From Pithys albifrons albifrons (taxonomy: Eukaryota; Chordata; Aves; Passeriformes; Thamnophilidae): a stretch of DNA of 64,000 bases. Where the stretch lies: contig NC_092471.1 of the NCBI RefSeq assembly GCF_047495875.1, forward strand, positions 10,065,001 through 10,129,000. The letters run 5' to 3'. Made by a program: the position numbers and the translations under genes. Below, piece after piece: positions 36,754-48,500 of the stretch. The notes beneath the pieces were generated by a model. It saw nothing but the letters and a program-made list of their open reading frames with translations. It made no database searches and was not told where the DNA came from. Positions within the stretch are counted from its first letter, which is position 1; each line of letters starts with the position of its first letter.

Positions 36754-37436
36754 TGTCATGGTTTTGTAAAGAACACCTGAAGTAAATTTGCTCATTGAAA
36801 CCAATTAAAAGGAATAATAAGAAAGCTTAAAGAGTATTGCTATGCTATAGAAGCTTTGTGGCTATCTAATAAAGTTAAATTTATAACACTTAGCTGGTTT
36901 TGAGGAACTAAGGCTGAATTGCAAAAATAGGATTGAAATATTTTTGCTTCATGTATCCTATGAGACTGTAGACTATTTGGGAACTTCCTCAAATGTATTT
37001 TGTAATGTACCTCGTGATTTCCATAAAAGGTGTAAGGTTTAAATATAAACCAACATTTATCGGGGATGGGTGGATAGCGTGGACCCTGCGTGTCCTAAAA
37101 CCATGTGCAGCCAGACTGCCCATCCCATTTTGGTATCTAAAAACATCACAAGACCACTATATGATCTTCCCAAGAGGAAAAGAAGACCCCAGTCACAAGG
37201 CAGATGTTGTGGAAGAAATCAATTATGGAAAAAGACCCCAGCTGAAAAGAGGAAGTAAAAGGACTGTAACTTGGGACTGTAAGCTGCCAAATTTTTGCCA
37301 CTCAGGGAGGAAAAGGGAAGTGTCTCCCTACTGAGCCCAGCGCTGTGACTTTGCTTAGTTGCCTATTAATAAATTACTTTCAAATTTTACTCAAAACAAC
37401 TTTGACTCAATAATTCAGTCAATTTTACCTATAACA
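36754..37436 (+). mobile_element. Putative solo LTR of an endogenous retrovirus
   Basis: The boundaries are TG...CA: it starts tgtcatgg and ends ctataaca, which form an imperfect terminal inverted repeat (6 of 8 positions). Start words like tgtcatgg are common for passerine LTRs. Inside are TATA-like words (ataaaagg at 37023-37030 and tataaa at 37044-37049) and, about 325 bp later, a polyadenylation signal aataaa at 37368-37373, in the order expected for U3-R-U5. No primer-binding site or gag/pol/env-like sequence follows, so a full provirus is not present. The direct flanks (ctgac and gtttg) do not match, so the insertion is old, rearranged, or the ends are misplaced. A 113-codon frame inside (36993-37334) shows no retroviral domain. 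Confidence 0.5.
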
Positions 37437-40400
37437 GTTTGGTTTTACTTACTATGTTTTGGGCTTTTTCCTACAAAACATCTGGCAGTAAATTCAAGAC
37501 CCAAGGAAGGTTCTAGTCCCCAATAAAAAAAAAATCCTATATTTCTGAGAAGGGATCATATTCTGGTCTGAATCTACTGTATGTTAAATGATAAATCTCA
37601 TTCTTTATTACCTTATGGTGGCACCAGCCACAAATTTGAGCTACATTTGTAGACTGAATGAGGGTTCTGAAATGACACCAAGAGCCAATTTGTTTTTCTT
37701 CTTGTGAACCAGTACCAGTAAAATAATAAAACAGGTTGTTTGAAAGATGCTTGTGCGTATTGAGACATTCAGACATTGATCTTCAGAATGTATTATACAT
37801 CTTCTTGTTTCAGAACTTCGTCCAAACTTTGGTTTTGTGAATTTATTTAATTTACTGTCATTGAGCTATGCTCTCCCTAAACTGGAACTAGCTGAAGTCT
37901 GAAGTAAGAGCTTTGCTCTTTTTCTCCCTTGAGCATTAAGCCTCAGTAAGAGTTAGACTATAATATTGGCAACCAGAATACAGAGGAACTTGCATTATCA
38001 TCAGCTGTCATTCTGATCTGACAATACCATATTATATACTCAATACATACTTTTGTGAGCAAACAATGAGTGGCATAAATGACTGTGCTGGTCTGACATG
38101 GGGAATTTGTCTTGTCAGTTAGAGAAGAATAAGGCAAAACTGGGATACATGGCCAAAATATTTAGCATAAAGCTACTTGTGCTCCTCCTCTCTGCAGAAG
38201 GAAGAAGAAAGCTGAGAGGGAAGAGAGAGGCATGTATTTAACAGATGGAAGAGGCTGCCTGATGGTGCTACCTCTGTCAGCACTGTTGTCTTCTGATAAA
38301 TGAAGTGCCCTGCATTTGCTGCACAGCTGTGGGTACTGAAGGAGAAACTGGAAATGCACGTTGTTCAACATAAAAGCAAAGATTATTTGTATGAGCTGTT
38401 CACTTCTCGTGTGCTTCCGGTCCGTGTGGTGCAGGGCTGCTGGGTGAAGGATTGGGATTACAGCCTGCTGGGGCAGACCCTCTTCTGGGCTCTGACCCCC
38501 CTCGGCTCAGTGCCTGGAAAGCAGTGCATTCAGCAGAGCCTCAGGAAAGATACATTGCCAGACACAAAGGAATTTGGCTTTATTTAATACAGTCTTAGCA
38601 GGAATATAACTGATTTACTTGTAGGGCTCGGTTTCTTTAGAGTGACTTGGTCTGGAATACATGACAATTTAGTGTACTTTTTAGAAAAGGTATCTTTCAA
38701 TCAACTGTAAGTATGGAAAAAGTTCTTTTTAGTATGCAGTTATCACTAGAAGCATGACTGTAATTCTGTTCTGTAGAAAATCTCCAGAGACAGAGTAATT
38801 TACCTTCTACAACACTTGATTATATCTTTCTTCTAACTGACCTTTGTGAACTGATATCAGTTAGGTGGCACTTCAGCCTTTCTTGCTGTGCTAGAATATA
38901 TTTTCCCAGTGTATAAAATGGTCTTTCAAGATCTGTGTATGTACTGTAGTATAATATTATGTGGAATAAGACTGATTGTTGCCATTGGAAGCTTGTGTCA
39001 TGTTTGTGACCTCAAATAAAGTAGAATGTAGATAATAGTTGTAAACACAACTGTAGTATCATTGAATTAAAATTCCTGGCTGGTTGTAAAGTTTACAGGT
39101 GCTTCAGAGAGATGCTTTAATTGCAGGAGAGTTGTTTCAGGATCATCTTATATGTGATAGAATAATGCTTGGAGGCGCAGCAGAGATCAGAGCTTTTCTG
39201 GTGTAGCTGCAGTGCAGACTCAATAAAAATTTAAAAAGCCAAGAGAAACATGAGTGATAAAAAGGAACTAGGGAAAATTGTTTTACAAGTGCGAAAGCTG
39301 TGGCAAGTTGGCCAAGTCATTGATTGCACCTAAACTGGATTGTTAATTTGGCACTTTCAGAATAATGTAGTAGTTTCTCTAAAGAGAGAAGTACTTTCTG
39401 GAGAGTAAACTTTAAAACACTGCTTTTTTTCTTTCTTTATCAGAAGAGGATTTTTAAGATGTCTCTGTAATTTATCATAATTGGATAGTCTGAAAGGAAA
39501 AATACAATTCTGTAATAGAAATCACTTGTTTCTTTCTCTGTAGCACACTTTGCCCAAAAATGTTCTTGAGGATGGTGCTGTTCGTACGTGGATCATTAAC
39601 TAAACAGTCGAGGCACTCTGACCTGACCCACTTTCATCAGATTAAATTCTGTAGGAATCACAAAATAACTAGCTTTGCACATCACCTCACCTCGGTCATT
39701 TTGTACTTGTGTTGGTGGAATTAGAAACTACACTAGACAGGATGTTTTTTGTAAGGTAAGAGAACATGAAACATCACCTCAGCAAAATAACTGCTTTTGA
39801 AAGTGAAGGGAGCCAGGAAGACTATAGTGAAGGTGAATCACATTAAGGATTAAGTTGTGAAAGGCTTTTAAAATTCAAAATCTATCCTGTGCAAATAAAA
39901 ATAACATCCATGGGGGTCTCTGCTGCCTGAAAGCCCAGGTCAGAAAACAGAAAATACAGGGGTGATAGTTTTAAGTTCATTAGAAACAGGTTCTTTGACT
40001 GAAGATCTATGGACATGCATCTTTGGGCTTTTGCTATTTTTTATTTAGCAAAAACAGAGTGAGGGAAAAGGTGAATCTGCTGGTGTTAAAGTACAGTCAA
40101 GCAAGTTTGAAAAGATCTTTTTCCACCACAGCATTTCTTGGAGCATTGAGTTGCTGTCATCTGTGCCTTCAGGGCTGTGAGCCATAGCCTTGGCTTTTGA
40201 GATACGTTTTTTGAAGACAAGTTCTGAGTTAATGAATGGTTTGATAGCACCTGCCTTGCATTGCAGATTAAAAATCTTGGAGAAGGGAAGGTGGTGCAAT
40301 GTTTGCCTGGGGAGCTGCAGTGCTGACAGCAGACCTGCAGACGTGCAGTGTCAGCACAGCACCTTCCTTGGCTCCCCATCCTGTTCTTTGCTACTAAGGC

Positions 40401-43400
40401 AGACTCCTTTTTCTTCCTGTACCCCAAATTAAAATAAGCTCTCTGCCTCTATTTAAATAAATTTATTAGTGGGGGCATTCCGGCTGTGTTGACTTTATCT
40501 TATTTTCCTTAAACACTTTGTTTTCCTGACAAATTTTGATAAGAACATGTGACTGGTTCCTCAACTGACTTAACTCATCATCACTGCACTGCCTTCTGTG
40601 GTGCTCTGCCAGCAGGAGGAGGGAAGGGCCTGTCTGGGTCAGGCACCGTGCTGGGAGGGAAAGAGGGAAGGTGACAAAAAGACCCTGCCAGTGATGGATT
40701 TGCAGGTTCTGTGAGTGGTCTGTGATCATGACTACCTGTTTTTATACTAAAAAATGGCATTGTGAGAAAGTTGGATTCAAAATGAAGACATTGTAATAAC
40801 CCAGGAAAGTTCTGCCACTGTGTACATCTCCATTAACTTGAATACCAACTGCCTCATGCAGAACTGCACTGGAGCATGTCCTTCTTCCCCCTGATGCTGA
40901 AGGCATGGCCTTCCCTGAAAAGCCACCACAGCAGCTGGGAGGAAATGGTTTTCAGTCTGGTCCTAGTCATGCTGAGGAAAACTTTCATTTTTTTGGTCTT
41001 ATTTCCTATAGATACTGCAGAAGATCTTTTTCTGGGAATCCCTTAACTAAGTAAGTGTTGGGGTTTTTTAACTCCACTCAGAAATGTTTGACTCCACTGC
41101 TTAGTGAGGCAGAGCACTCGTTGTGGCTTTCAGAATGTGTGCGGAAAAGTCTAAAAGCTTCAAAAAGAAGGATTTGCTGCTTCTTTCATGCTGGTTCTAC
41201 AAACCTGTGCCTCCAAATTGCCAGTGTGTTGGCCTATTTTGTTAAAAATCCTTTGGCAAAACAGCAGCTCTTGGACTTTGCAAGTAGAACCACTTCTTAG
41301 AGAGGAATTGGAGATTACTGTAGGTAAGATAACATTGCTAAAAAGTGAGAGTTTAGGCACACCCTCATCAGTCTTGCTGTGATGTCTTATTGTGTTAGTC
41401 CAGCTCACACTTCTCTAACTTGCTATGCCACCTCTTTGCCAGAAGCTCCCATGCTACGTTGGAACAGATGAGATAAAAAATCAAGTGCCCACTCCTTGCT
41501 GCCAGGAAAGCTGGAATGTGGTGCCTTTGCCTGGTCCCCTGGGGGGTGTTGGCTGAGCACCAGCCTTGCCTGTGGTGGGGTGGGTGCACTGGTGTGTCCC
41601 TCCTGCAGTGAGCTGGGGGCTGGGAGGGGCTGCAGGGGTGATGGCAGGGGGAGGCTGCTTTGGGCCACAACAGCTCTTCAGCAGGGGAATGTGTGTCACA
41701 GACTGCTCTAAGAGGTTTGTATTTCCTTTAAAAAGGTTCTGCAGAGAATTATGATGTACTTGGTATTGCTGGTTTCCCCTTTAATGAGAGTAGCTTTTGG
41801 TGGCATTTTCCCTAGGGAAAGTGTTAGCCCTTTCTTAGCCAAATTATCCTTTTATATAGTCTTGGCCTCTTAATCTCCTTCTGCCCTTCTTGCCAAATAA
41901 TGTAAGTACTTTTCTTTATGGAAGTTTTTGTTTATAAAATTAATATTCCTGCAGAGAGTGCACTTTTAAGTCCAAGAGAGAAAGTTTTCAGGATAGTTGC
42001 ATTTTCTTATAATATCGTGTGTGCTGCAATACCTTGAAAAATTCAAAGTCACTGTATGGTAGATTTCTTATTTAAAAATATTATCATTGCAAGTGTTTTT
42101 TTTTTATTTTCTATATATAAAAGTATATCCTTTTATTGTGCAGAGACAGAATGACTACTAAAATTTGTGTTTTCCTCTCTGTTTAGTTTTGAAACACCAT
42201 TTAGTATTTATACCTCTTATTTTTGCTACCTTTTAAAAGAAATCAGAGAAACAGTAAGATTAGACTTAATTTTCATTGAGAAGAACCAGTGGTCCATGCA
42301 TTCTCATAATGGGGATGAATTTATGCTAGTTTATCAGCTGGTGAATCTGAATCAATAATTCAGTTGTCAGCTGTCCCTTTAGAAATCAAAATTTGTTGGT
42401 GATACACTGGAAAAATGTGACAGTTTTCTTTTTTTAATAAGACATTACAGTTGCACAGCAATTTTCACTTATGGGCGTCAAACCATTTTAATGAAGTAGA
42501 AAAAAAATTTATCCTCCTTTTCTTGTAATAAGAAAGCTGAAAAATACAGTGATAAACGGCCAGGGTAGAGAATCTGTATTTATATTTGAACATGCATGGG
42601 GCCATTCCTGGCCCTGCAGCCATCTGGTGTGTAGTGCCCATTTCCATGTTACTAAACTCAACAAAAATAGGGAGCTGCTCAAAACTGTTTCCTGCAAATT
42701 ATCCTGAGGCAGGGACTATTCTAAATATTGCCTGGGAAATGGAGGATTTTAAGGTGTATAACAGAGCATTTACACGGGACTGTTGTATTCTGGTAGCCCT
42801 TTTTTCTCTGTGATTCCTCATCCCACGGATTCCCCTGCTCGATGCTGATGTGCTGCTGTCAGTGGAAGAGACCAAGTGACAAAGCCTGACTCTGCTGAGC
42901 TCTCGCCTGTTGTATTCCCACTCACTACGGTGTCCTTAGCACTGCCCAGGGAATGCTGTGGAGAAAAGGAGCTGGCTAATGGAGTTCTGCTGCTTACACT
43001 TCCTGAGGGTCTGGCTCTGGATCTATAATTCCAGGAGAATTTTCCTTTAGAGCTGAGCTGCACAACAAAGCAGAGATGAATGGGAAGCACAACTGTGAGC
43101 CATTTCACATGGGCCACATCAGAGCCTGCTGCAGACCAGGGTTTCTATTAGGAAGGCGTGATTTGTGGCATTTCATAATACTATTTTCATCTATTTTGAA
43201 AATGATCAAAAATTGAATTTTCCTGTGGGGAACACAGATTGGTTTTATAAAGAGAGTGTCTTTTTTCTTCTTGTTGTTTTTTTATTTATTTATTTTTAAG
43301 AGGGAGAGAGCAGAAGCTTTATAGATCACAATAAATCATGCTGACTGGTGATAACAAAATATTTGTTAGGATGGAACTCTGTTATATTTGATTGGACATT

Positions 43401-46400
43401 AATCATCATCTCTGTGTGCTGTGGATGTGGTTTCCATGTAAATTTTTCACCAGAAAATACATAGTTGGTGTTGAAAATTAAGTGACACTTTAAATGGTAA
43501 TATATTCCCTTTGAAGTAATAAAGATGGATGAGTCTTCTCATTATGACTACTGGGATCTGAATGAGAAATATTTTGAGAATTGACAAATAGCAAAAGTTA
43601 GAGCTGTAGTCAGTGATAACTTGCAATATATGTTTTCACTGAAATTTTCAGTTTATGTGGTGTGGATCAATCCTGATGTTAGACAGCATTTACTAAAGAA
43701 TTCCTCCTGTTTGTAAGTAACAGCAAAAGAGCAGTGACTGTGGTAGGAATAACTGGGGCATGTCCTCAATGGTTTGGATAAACTCAGAGTCAGATCTGAC
43801 ATTTTTGTAATTTTCTGTGAATGAAAACTGTTGCTGTCATACTGGACAATGACACTATATGAGCAAGTGAGGTGCTGAGTTACAGGAGCCAGCAACGTTC
43901 TGCTTTGGAGAGGACGTTTTGTGACTGTTTCTTGTCTCCACATTTTTAATTGGTATTGTCATGATTGTCTGAACCCCAGAAGTTATTGTTCTGCTTTTTA
44001 TATCCTTGTCAAAACAAGTCCTCTGTGTAGTTTGCTAAATATCCAGCTTTCTTAGAGGTGGCAGTTTTACCAATAGGATATCTGAGCATGGCTGATATCT
44101 GTTTTCCAGAGTGTGTGTCAAGCCTCATGGGAATGACCCTGGCCAGGCATGGTCACACAGGGAGGAACAGAATTCCAGTAGCTCTCTCAGAGCTGTCTGC
44201 TGTTAACACTGGTGCAATAGTTTAGTGCAATTAAATTCTGACTTAAGTACATCATGATAAAGTGCAAAACCACTTGTATACAGATTTTGTTGCTTGGCAC
44301 TTTGAAGTGTTTGGCATTGAAATGGGTTTCCATTTTCCCGCTCCTGAAACTCACGTTCTGTGGGTGTCCCTCTGTCCCCTGGCACAAGGGATCTATCCTG
44401 ATTGCACACTTTATTTCTATTACCTTTTTTTCCTTTTCACTTCAAAGGGCTCTGGATAACTTTCATTTTGCTAATTAAACTGGCTTGATGCACTTCTTTG
44501 ACCTTTTCAATATTCTGTAATTAGATTGGCTGCAATTCCTTGTTTCTTCCTGTTTACAGTCTCAGTAGCCTCTGGGAAAGGATGGAATGCCCATTTGCTC
44601 AAAATATAAAATACTGCAAAGGTCAAGGCATAGTGTAAAGCTGCATTTCACTGACTGTATTAATGTTTTGAAGAGATGCTGGGAGAACACGAAGCATTCC
44701 ACTTGTAATTCTGTAGATCAGGTATTGTCATGCAGGTTTCCTGGATTTTCTTCAAAGCACTTCCCCTTAATGCATAAAATTTCTTACCTTAGCTATGGCA
44801 TAACTTGGCTTTGCAATCTACTGCATTCTATAAATGTCCATTAGAAGATTCTTCACTGGTTTGGGGGGCTTTAAAATCCCCTTGACAAACGCATTCTTGC
44901 AAATGATTGAAGTTTTGGAAGTTAAGGGGCTATGATGTATTAAATTGGAAAATCAGTGTTGTGGGGTTTGGATTTTTTAAACTGTTTTACTTATAGACTT
45001 GCTTGACTAAGTCTGAGGTATTAAAATGGGGCCAGTCACAATAGCATCATCATAAAACCCCCCAGAGCCTTATAATAAAAGACAGGCTTTGGAATAGGGG
45101 TGTGTGTGTGTTTTTGTTGGGGTCCCCCCCATTTGGCTCTTCTGAAGTAGTAACAAAATTCTATGGACCATCTCAGTTTCTAAATGTATGTCCTTGAGCT
45201 ACCCTCTGGTTAGTTACAGTGGAGAAAAGGGCTTGACACGTGTCACATTTGTTCTGGTTGCAGTTCACGATGTCTCTCTCATTTTCTGCTGCAAAGTTGT
45301 AAATGCTGTTTTACTTGAAACCAGAAGATCACACAACAATCTTTTCCTCTGTCTCTTGTAACTGGACAACTGTAACGTTGTGCTGTTTATGTGAAGTTTT
45401 ATGTGAAGGTTCTTTAAAACTTCAAACATCAGGAAAATTATAATCTCCTCACTTAAGGCAAAACAAATGAATCTCATGTCCTCTTTTTTCAACAAGCCTG
45501 TTTCAACAATGCTGAATCACACAGAGAGGACACCTATGATGTATATTCTTTATGCTGCCTCCTTCCCAGAGCTCAAGTTTTCTGTGTGTTTGCCAAGTGA
45601 TTGTGTAGGGGATGAGAGAATCTAATGTTTGTTTGGAGTAGAAACACCAACCCTGGCTTGGTGCCATTCTACCTGCCAAAGGAAATTGTGTGGTTTCATT
45701 CAAAACAGTACAGAAATGCTGAAGCAGAGATTCTGTCATATGCAAATAGCATTTGATCAATACTTACCTTTCAATTATGTAACAGTTGTGCTTTGAGGAC
45801 AGTGGGTGGTATCAGAATGAGGCCTTTGTATTGGTTCCCAAAGAACCTCTATTTCCTAGTGCTACTCTGGTCTTACAGCCGTTTAGAATGGAGGAAAAAA
45901 AGTAGCAGGAAGCAATTTAATGTTCATAAAATGGCCTCCAACTCATCCTTGATGCATATGGTGTTTTTATTTAATGTGTGGGAACTGAAATGCTGCAGCA
46001 GTGAGCAGCAAAGAAATTCTGCATATGAGGAGCTCATCTGCACTTACAGTGAGCAGATTCTGAAAGGAACAACTTCATGTTTACTGCTATTTTGTAATAG
46101 GCCTAGTCTGTGAAGGCCTTTTTGTCCTAAAGCTTAATTTATATGATAGTTGAGCTTCCTTCTGTATTTCAAGTAATAATATAATTGCCTCTGGGTACAC
46201 GGAATGGGTTTGTGGTGGACAATTGCACTCAATTACAGTGTTGCTTATTAAAAGGCATGCATTTGTGCCTGGGTAGAAGGAACTCTTATAATTAACTTTT
46301 ATGAGGTGCAATTGCACAAAATTATACATGATGACTCTCTCCACGAGTGATATTACTTTCTCTGGGAATAAGATCAGAAAGCAGCTTAGAAAGGTTCCCG

Positions 46401-46835
46401 GACTGTGCTGTCAAAGTGTCCTGGATCATTTAAGGACCATTTGTGTCGGTGTCAGATTCACCATAGAGTGAACCTGTGCAAGTGCTCAATTGATCAGAAA
46501 TGTTCCCCAGCTTTTAATCAGCTTGAAGGGGCTTCAGATCATCTTTAATAAATACTGCAGAACACAGCCAGTGTTGGTACAAACATTTATCTTCAAAGGC
46601 CTAAGGGAGGGAACTCAGCTACACCAGCCCCAGTCCCTGGTGTGGAGAGGGGAACATCCAGTCTCCTCACTTACTCCAGGCCACTTACCTACCCAGGTAG
46701 AGACAAGACTTGAGGTCAGACTCTCTAAATGCCCAGCCCTCACCTTGGTTTTGCTGTTAATATGCCAGGAGAAGATTTGTGCTGCAGAGTTAAAATACAA
46801 CTCCTTGCTCCACTGGAAGACAAATGGTGTTGAAT
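37437..46835. other. Unique non-coding DNA, no gene seen
   Basis: AT-rich, with only short unremarkable frames. An (attt)n-like T-rich stretch lies at 43261-43297. The segment 41395-41700 is GC-richer and open on both strands in several frames, a compositional effect. No exon with a recognisable product was found. Confidence 0.55.
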
Positions 46836-46900
46836 TGGTGGAGCAGGGATTTAAGACTGGGTCTTTCTCATCCCTTGTTTCCACTGTAACTATTGGGCCA
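46836..46900 (-). mobile_element. Degenerate antisense tRNA-derived SINE fragment (candidate)
   Basis: Read on the minus strand, this piece contains an A-box-like word (tagttacagtgg at 46881-46892) and, at tRNA-like spacing, a B-box-like word (gtcttaaatcc at 46847-46857; consensus ggttcaaatcc) followed by ctgctccacca. On the plus strand it resembles the widespread gagcagggatttgaac pattern of old reversed tRNA-SINEs. The arms do not fold as a functional tRNA, so this is not called as a tRNA gene. Two moderately large opposing frames overlap it (46490-46948 plus, 46615-46986 minus) and are taken as chance. Confidence 0.4.
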
Positions 46901-48419
46901 TTAGCAGTTCTGGCTGTAGGAAATTTCAGCTTTCTTCCTTTTGAATAATTTTGAGCAGAAATCCTCACTGGAAATGAAGAAAACACTTGCCAATACTATC
47001 AATGAATACATGTTTCTCAGGAGAAAAAAAAAGTGTAGAAAATAAATTGGGTTCCAGTGAATCAGTGTTTTCTGCCAAAAGAAAATGAGTTTTTTGGAAA
47101 ATGCAGAGCAGCAGCCTGTGTGGCTTTGAATATACTAGTATTTATGAGTGTACACCTGTTTTGAGTTGAGAGCTTAATCTTTTATTTGCAGGGTTTAAAT
47201 CATTGAAACTCTGTTTGAAGTGTATGTTCAGTTCTCTCCATAGAGAAAAAAAAGCATTTGTTCCAGAAGAGCTACCAAATTAAGCTGATGTTATGCAGCC
47301 TTCTGGGGAACAGCCTCATTTCATCCCCAGAAGCCACCCACAGTTCCCTTCTCTTAATATATGGTCGAGTCTAAAGGGAGTCCTCTCTGACCACACTGGA
47401 TCATCAGTGTGTGCTCTCTGTGAACTCCCTGGGGATGGTTTTGTCGCACAACTCCTTTCGGGATGTGAACTTCAAGCCTATCTGAATTGTAAACATTGTG
47501 GTACATTTGAAAGCATTTTTGGATGCAATTGTTAACTGGATTTTGATAATTTTTGGTAGGCTAAAGCATTGTCTCTCTCAAGCATTCTTAGCCTCCCTGT
47601 CCTGGGCAAGGAGATTTGAATTTTTAATCTGTGCAAAAAATGAAAAAGTTTAGTAGGTAATCAACTTCAGAAACAGAACACAAGAAAAAATATTTTTAAG
47701 GGGGTTGGGGGAGATTCTTGTTGAGGTCTTTTGGTGGGGCCGGGGTTAGGGGTTTTGTGGCTAAAATTGAAATAACTCCCTCAGAAACTCCATCTTTTTT
47801 CTTTTGGTGAGATTTTTCTACATTTCTGCCTCTAATTTGGCAGGCAGATGATATATATAACAGCCTGGGATTAATTAAAGCCTGAAACAAACAAGTTGAG
47901 GGGGTTTGTTTGTAATGTTTTATGTTTGTTTAGGTGTTTCACTGTTGCTGTTTTTTAAATAAAGGAAACATTTGAAATTACTTAGGCTATTAGGATTTAT
48001 AACTTAACAGAGTATCTTTGGGCTTTTGAGGTCTTATATAACCATCACTTTCAGTTCTTCCTGCATGTATTGAGATTTTGTCAGTACTGAAAAGCTCTCA
48101 TTAATCTTCTTTGCTTGTTGTGCAGTAAATCACACATTAAAATGCAGGTTAAGTGGATGCATATTCCATTTTGGGGGTTTTCTAATGGGCTAATCTCATT
48201 GCAGAATTCTCCATCCATCCTGCTCTGCTACTGGAACACTGAATGTCAGATACTAATTAAAACTAAATTCATTGTATCATGTTTGTACTTCTGAGGTTAA
48301 ATAGACTTCTGTTTACCATATTCTTTGTCTTTTTACAAAGTGTGAAATTAGAGCTTCTCCAGTTTCTAATTCAGTAATGTGTGCAGTGTCACCTCTTTAT
48401 TTTAATTTTCTCCTTCTCG
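46901..48419. other. Unique non-coding DNA, no gene seen
   Basis: AT-rich; a G-rich patch at 47701-47757 contains several ggggtt/ggtt words without a stable period. No repeat family was identified. Confidence 0.5.
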
Positions 48420-48500
48420 GAATCAGACTCTCAGAATGGTTTGGCTTGGAAGGCACCTCTTGCCCTGTTATGGTTCAGAGTGTCTTTGTCCTTAAACCAC
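48420..48500 (-). mobile_element. CR1 3'-end fragment, minus orientation
   Basis: The plus strand reads gaatcagactctcagaatgg then tttggcttggaaggcacct, the reverse complement of the CR1 3' terminus (ccttccaacccaaaccattc tail). The following ccctgttatggttcagagtg parallels the ccctgccatgggcagggaca block, with a deletion between. About 80 bp of diverged sequence. Confidence 0.6.

Noticed and set aside
36993..37334. 113-codon plus-strand frame
   Set aside because: Lies inside the putative LTR and has no retroviral or cellular domain that I can recognise.
46490..46986. Opposed frames of 152 (plus) and 123 (minus) codons
   Set aside because: Both strands are open over the same bases, neither resembles a protein family, and a SINE-like fragment lies inside.
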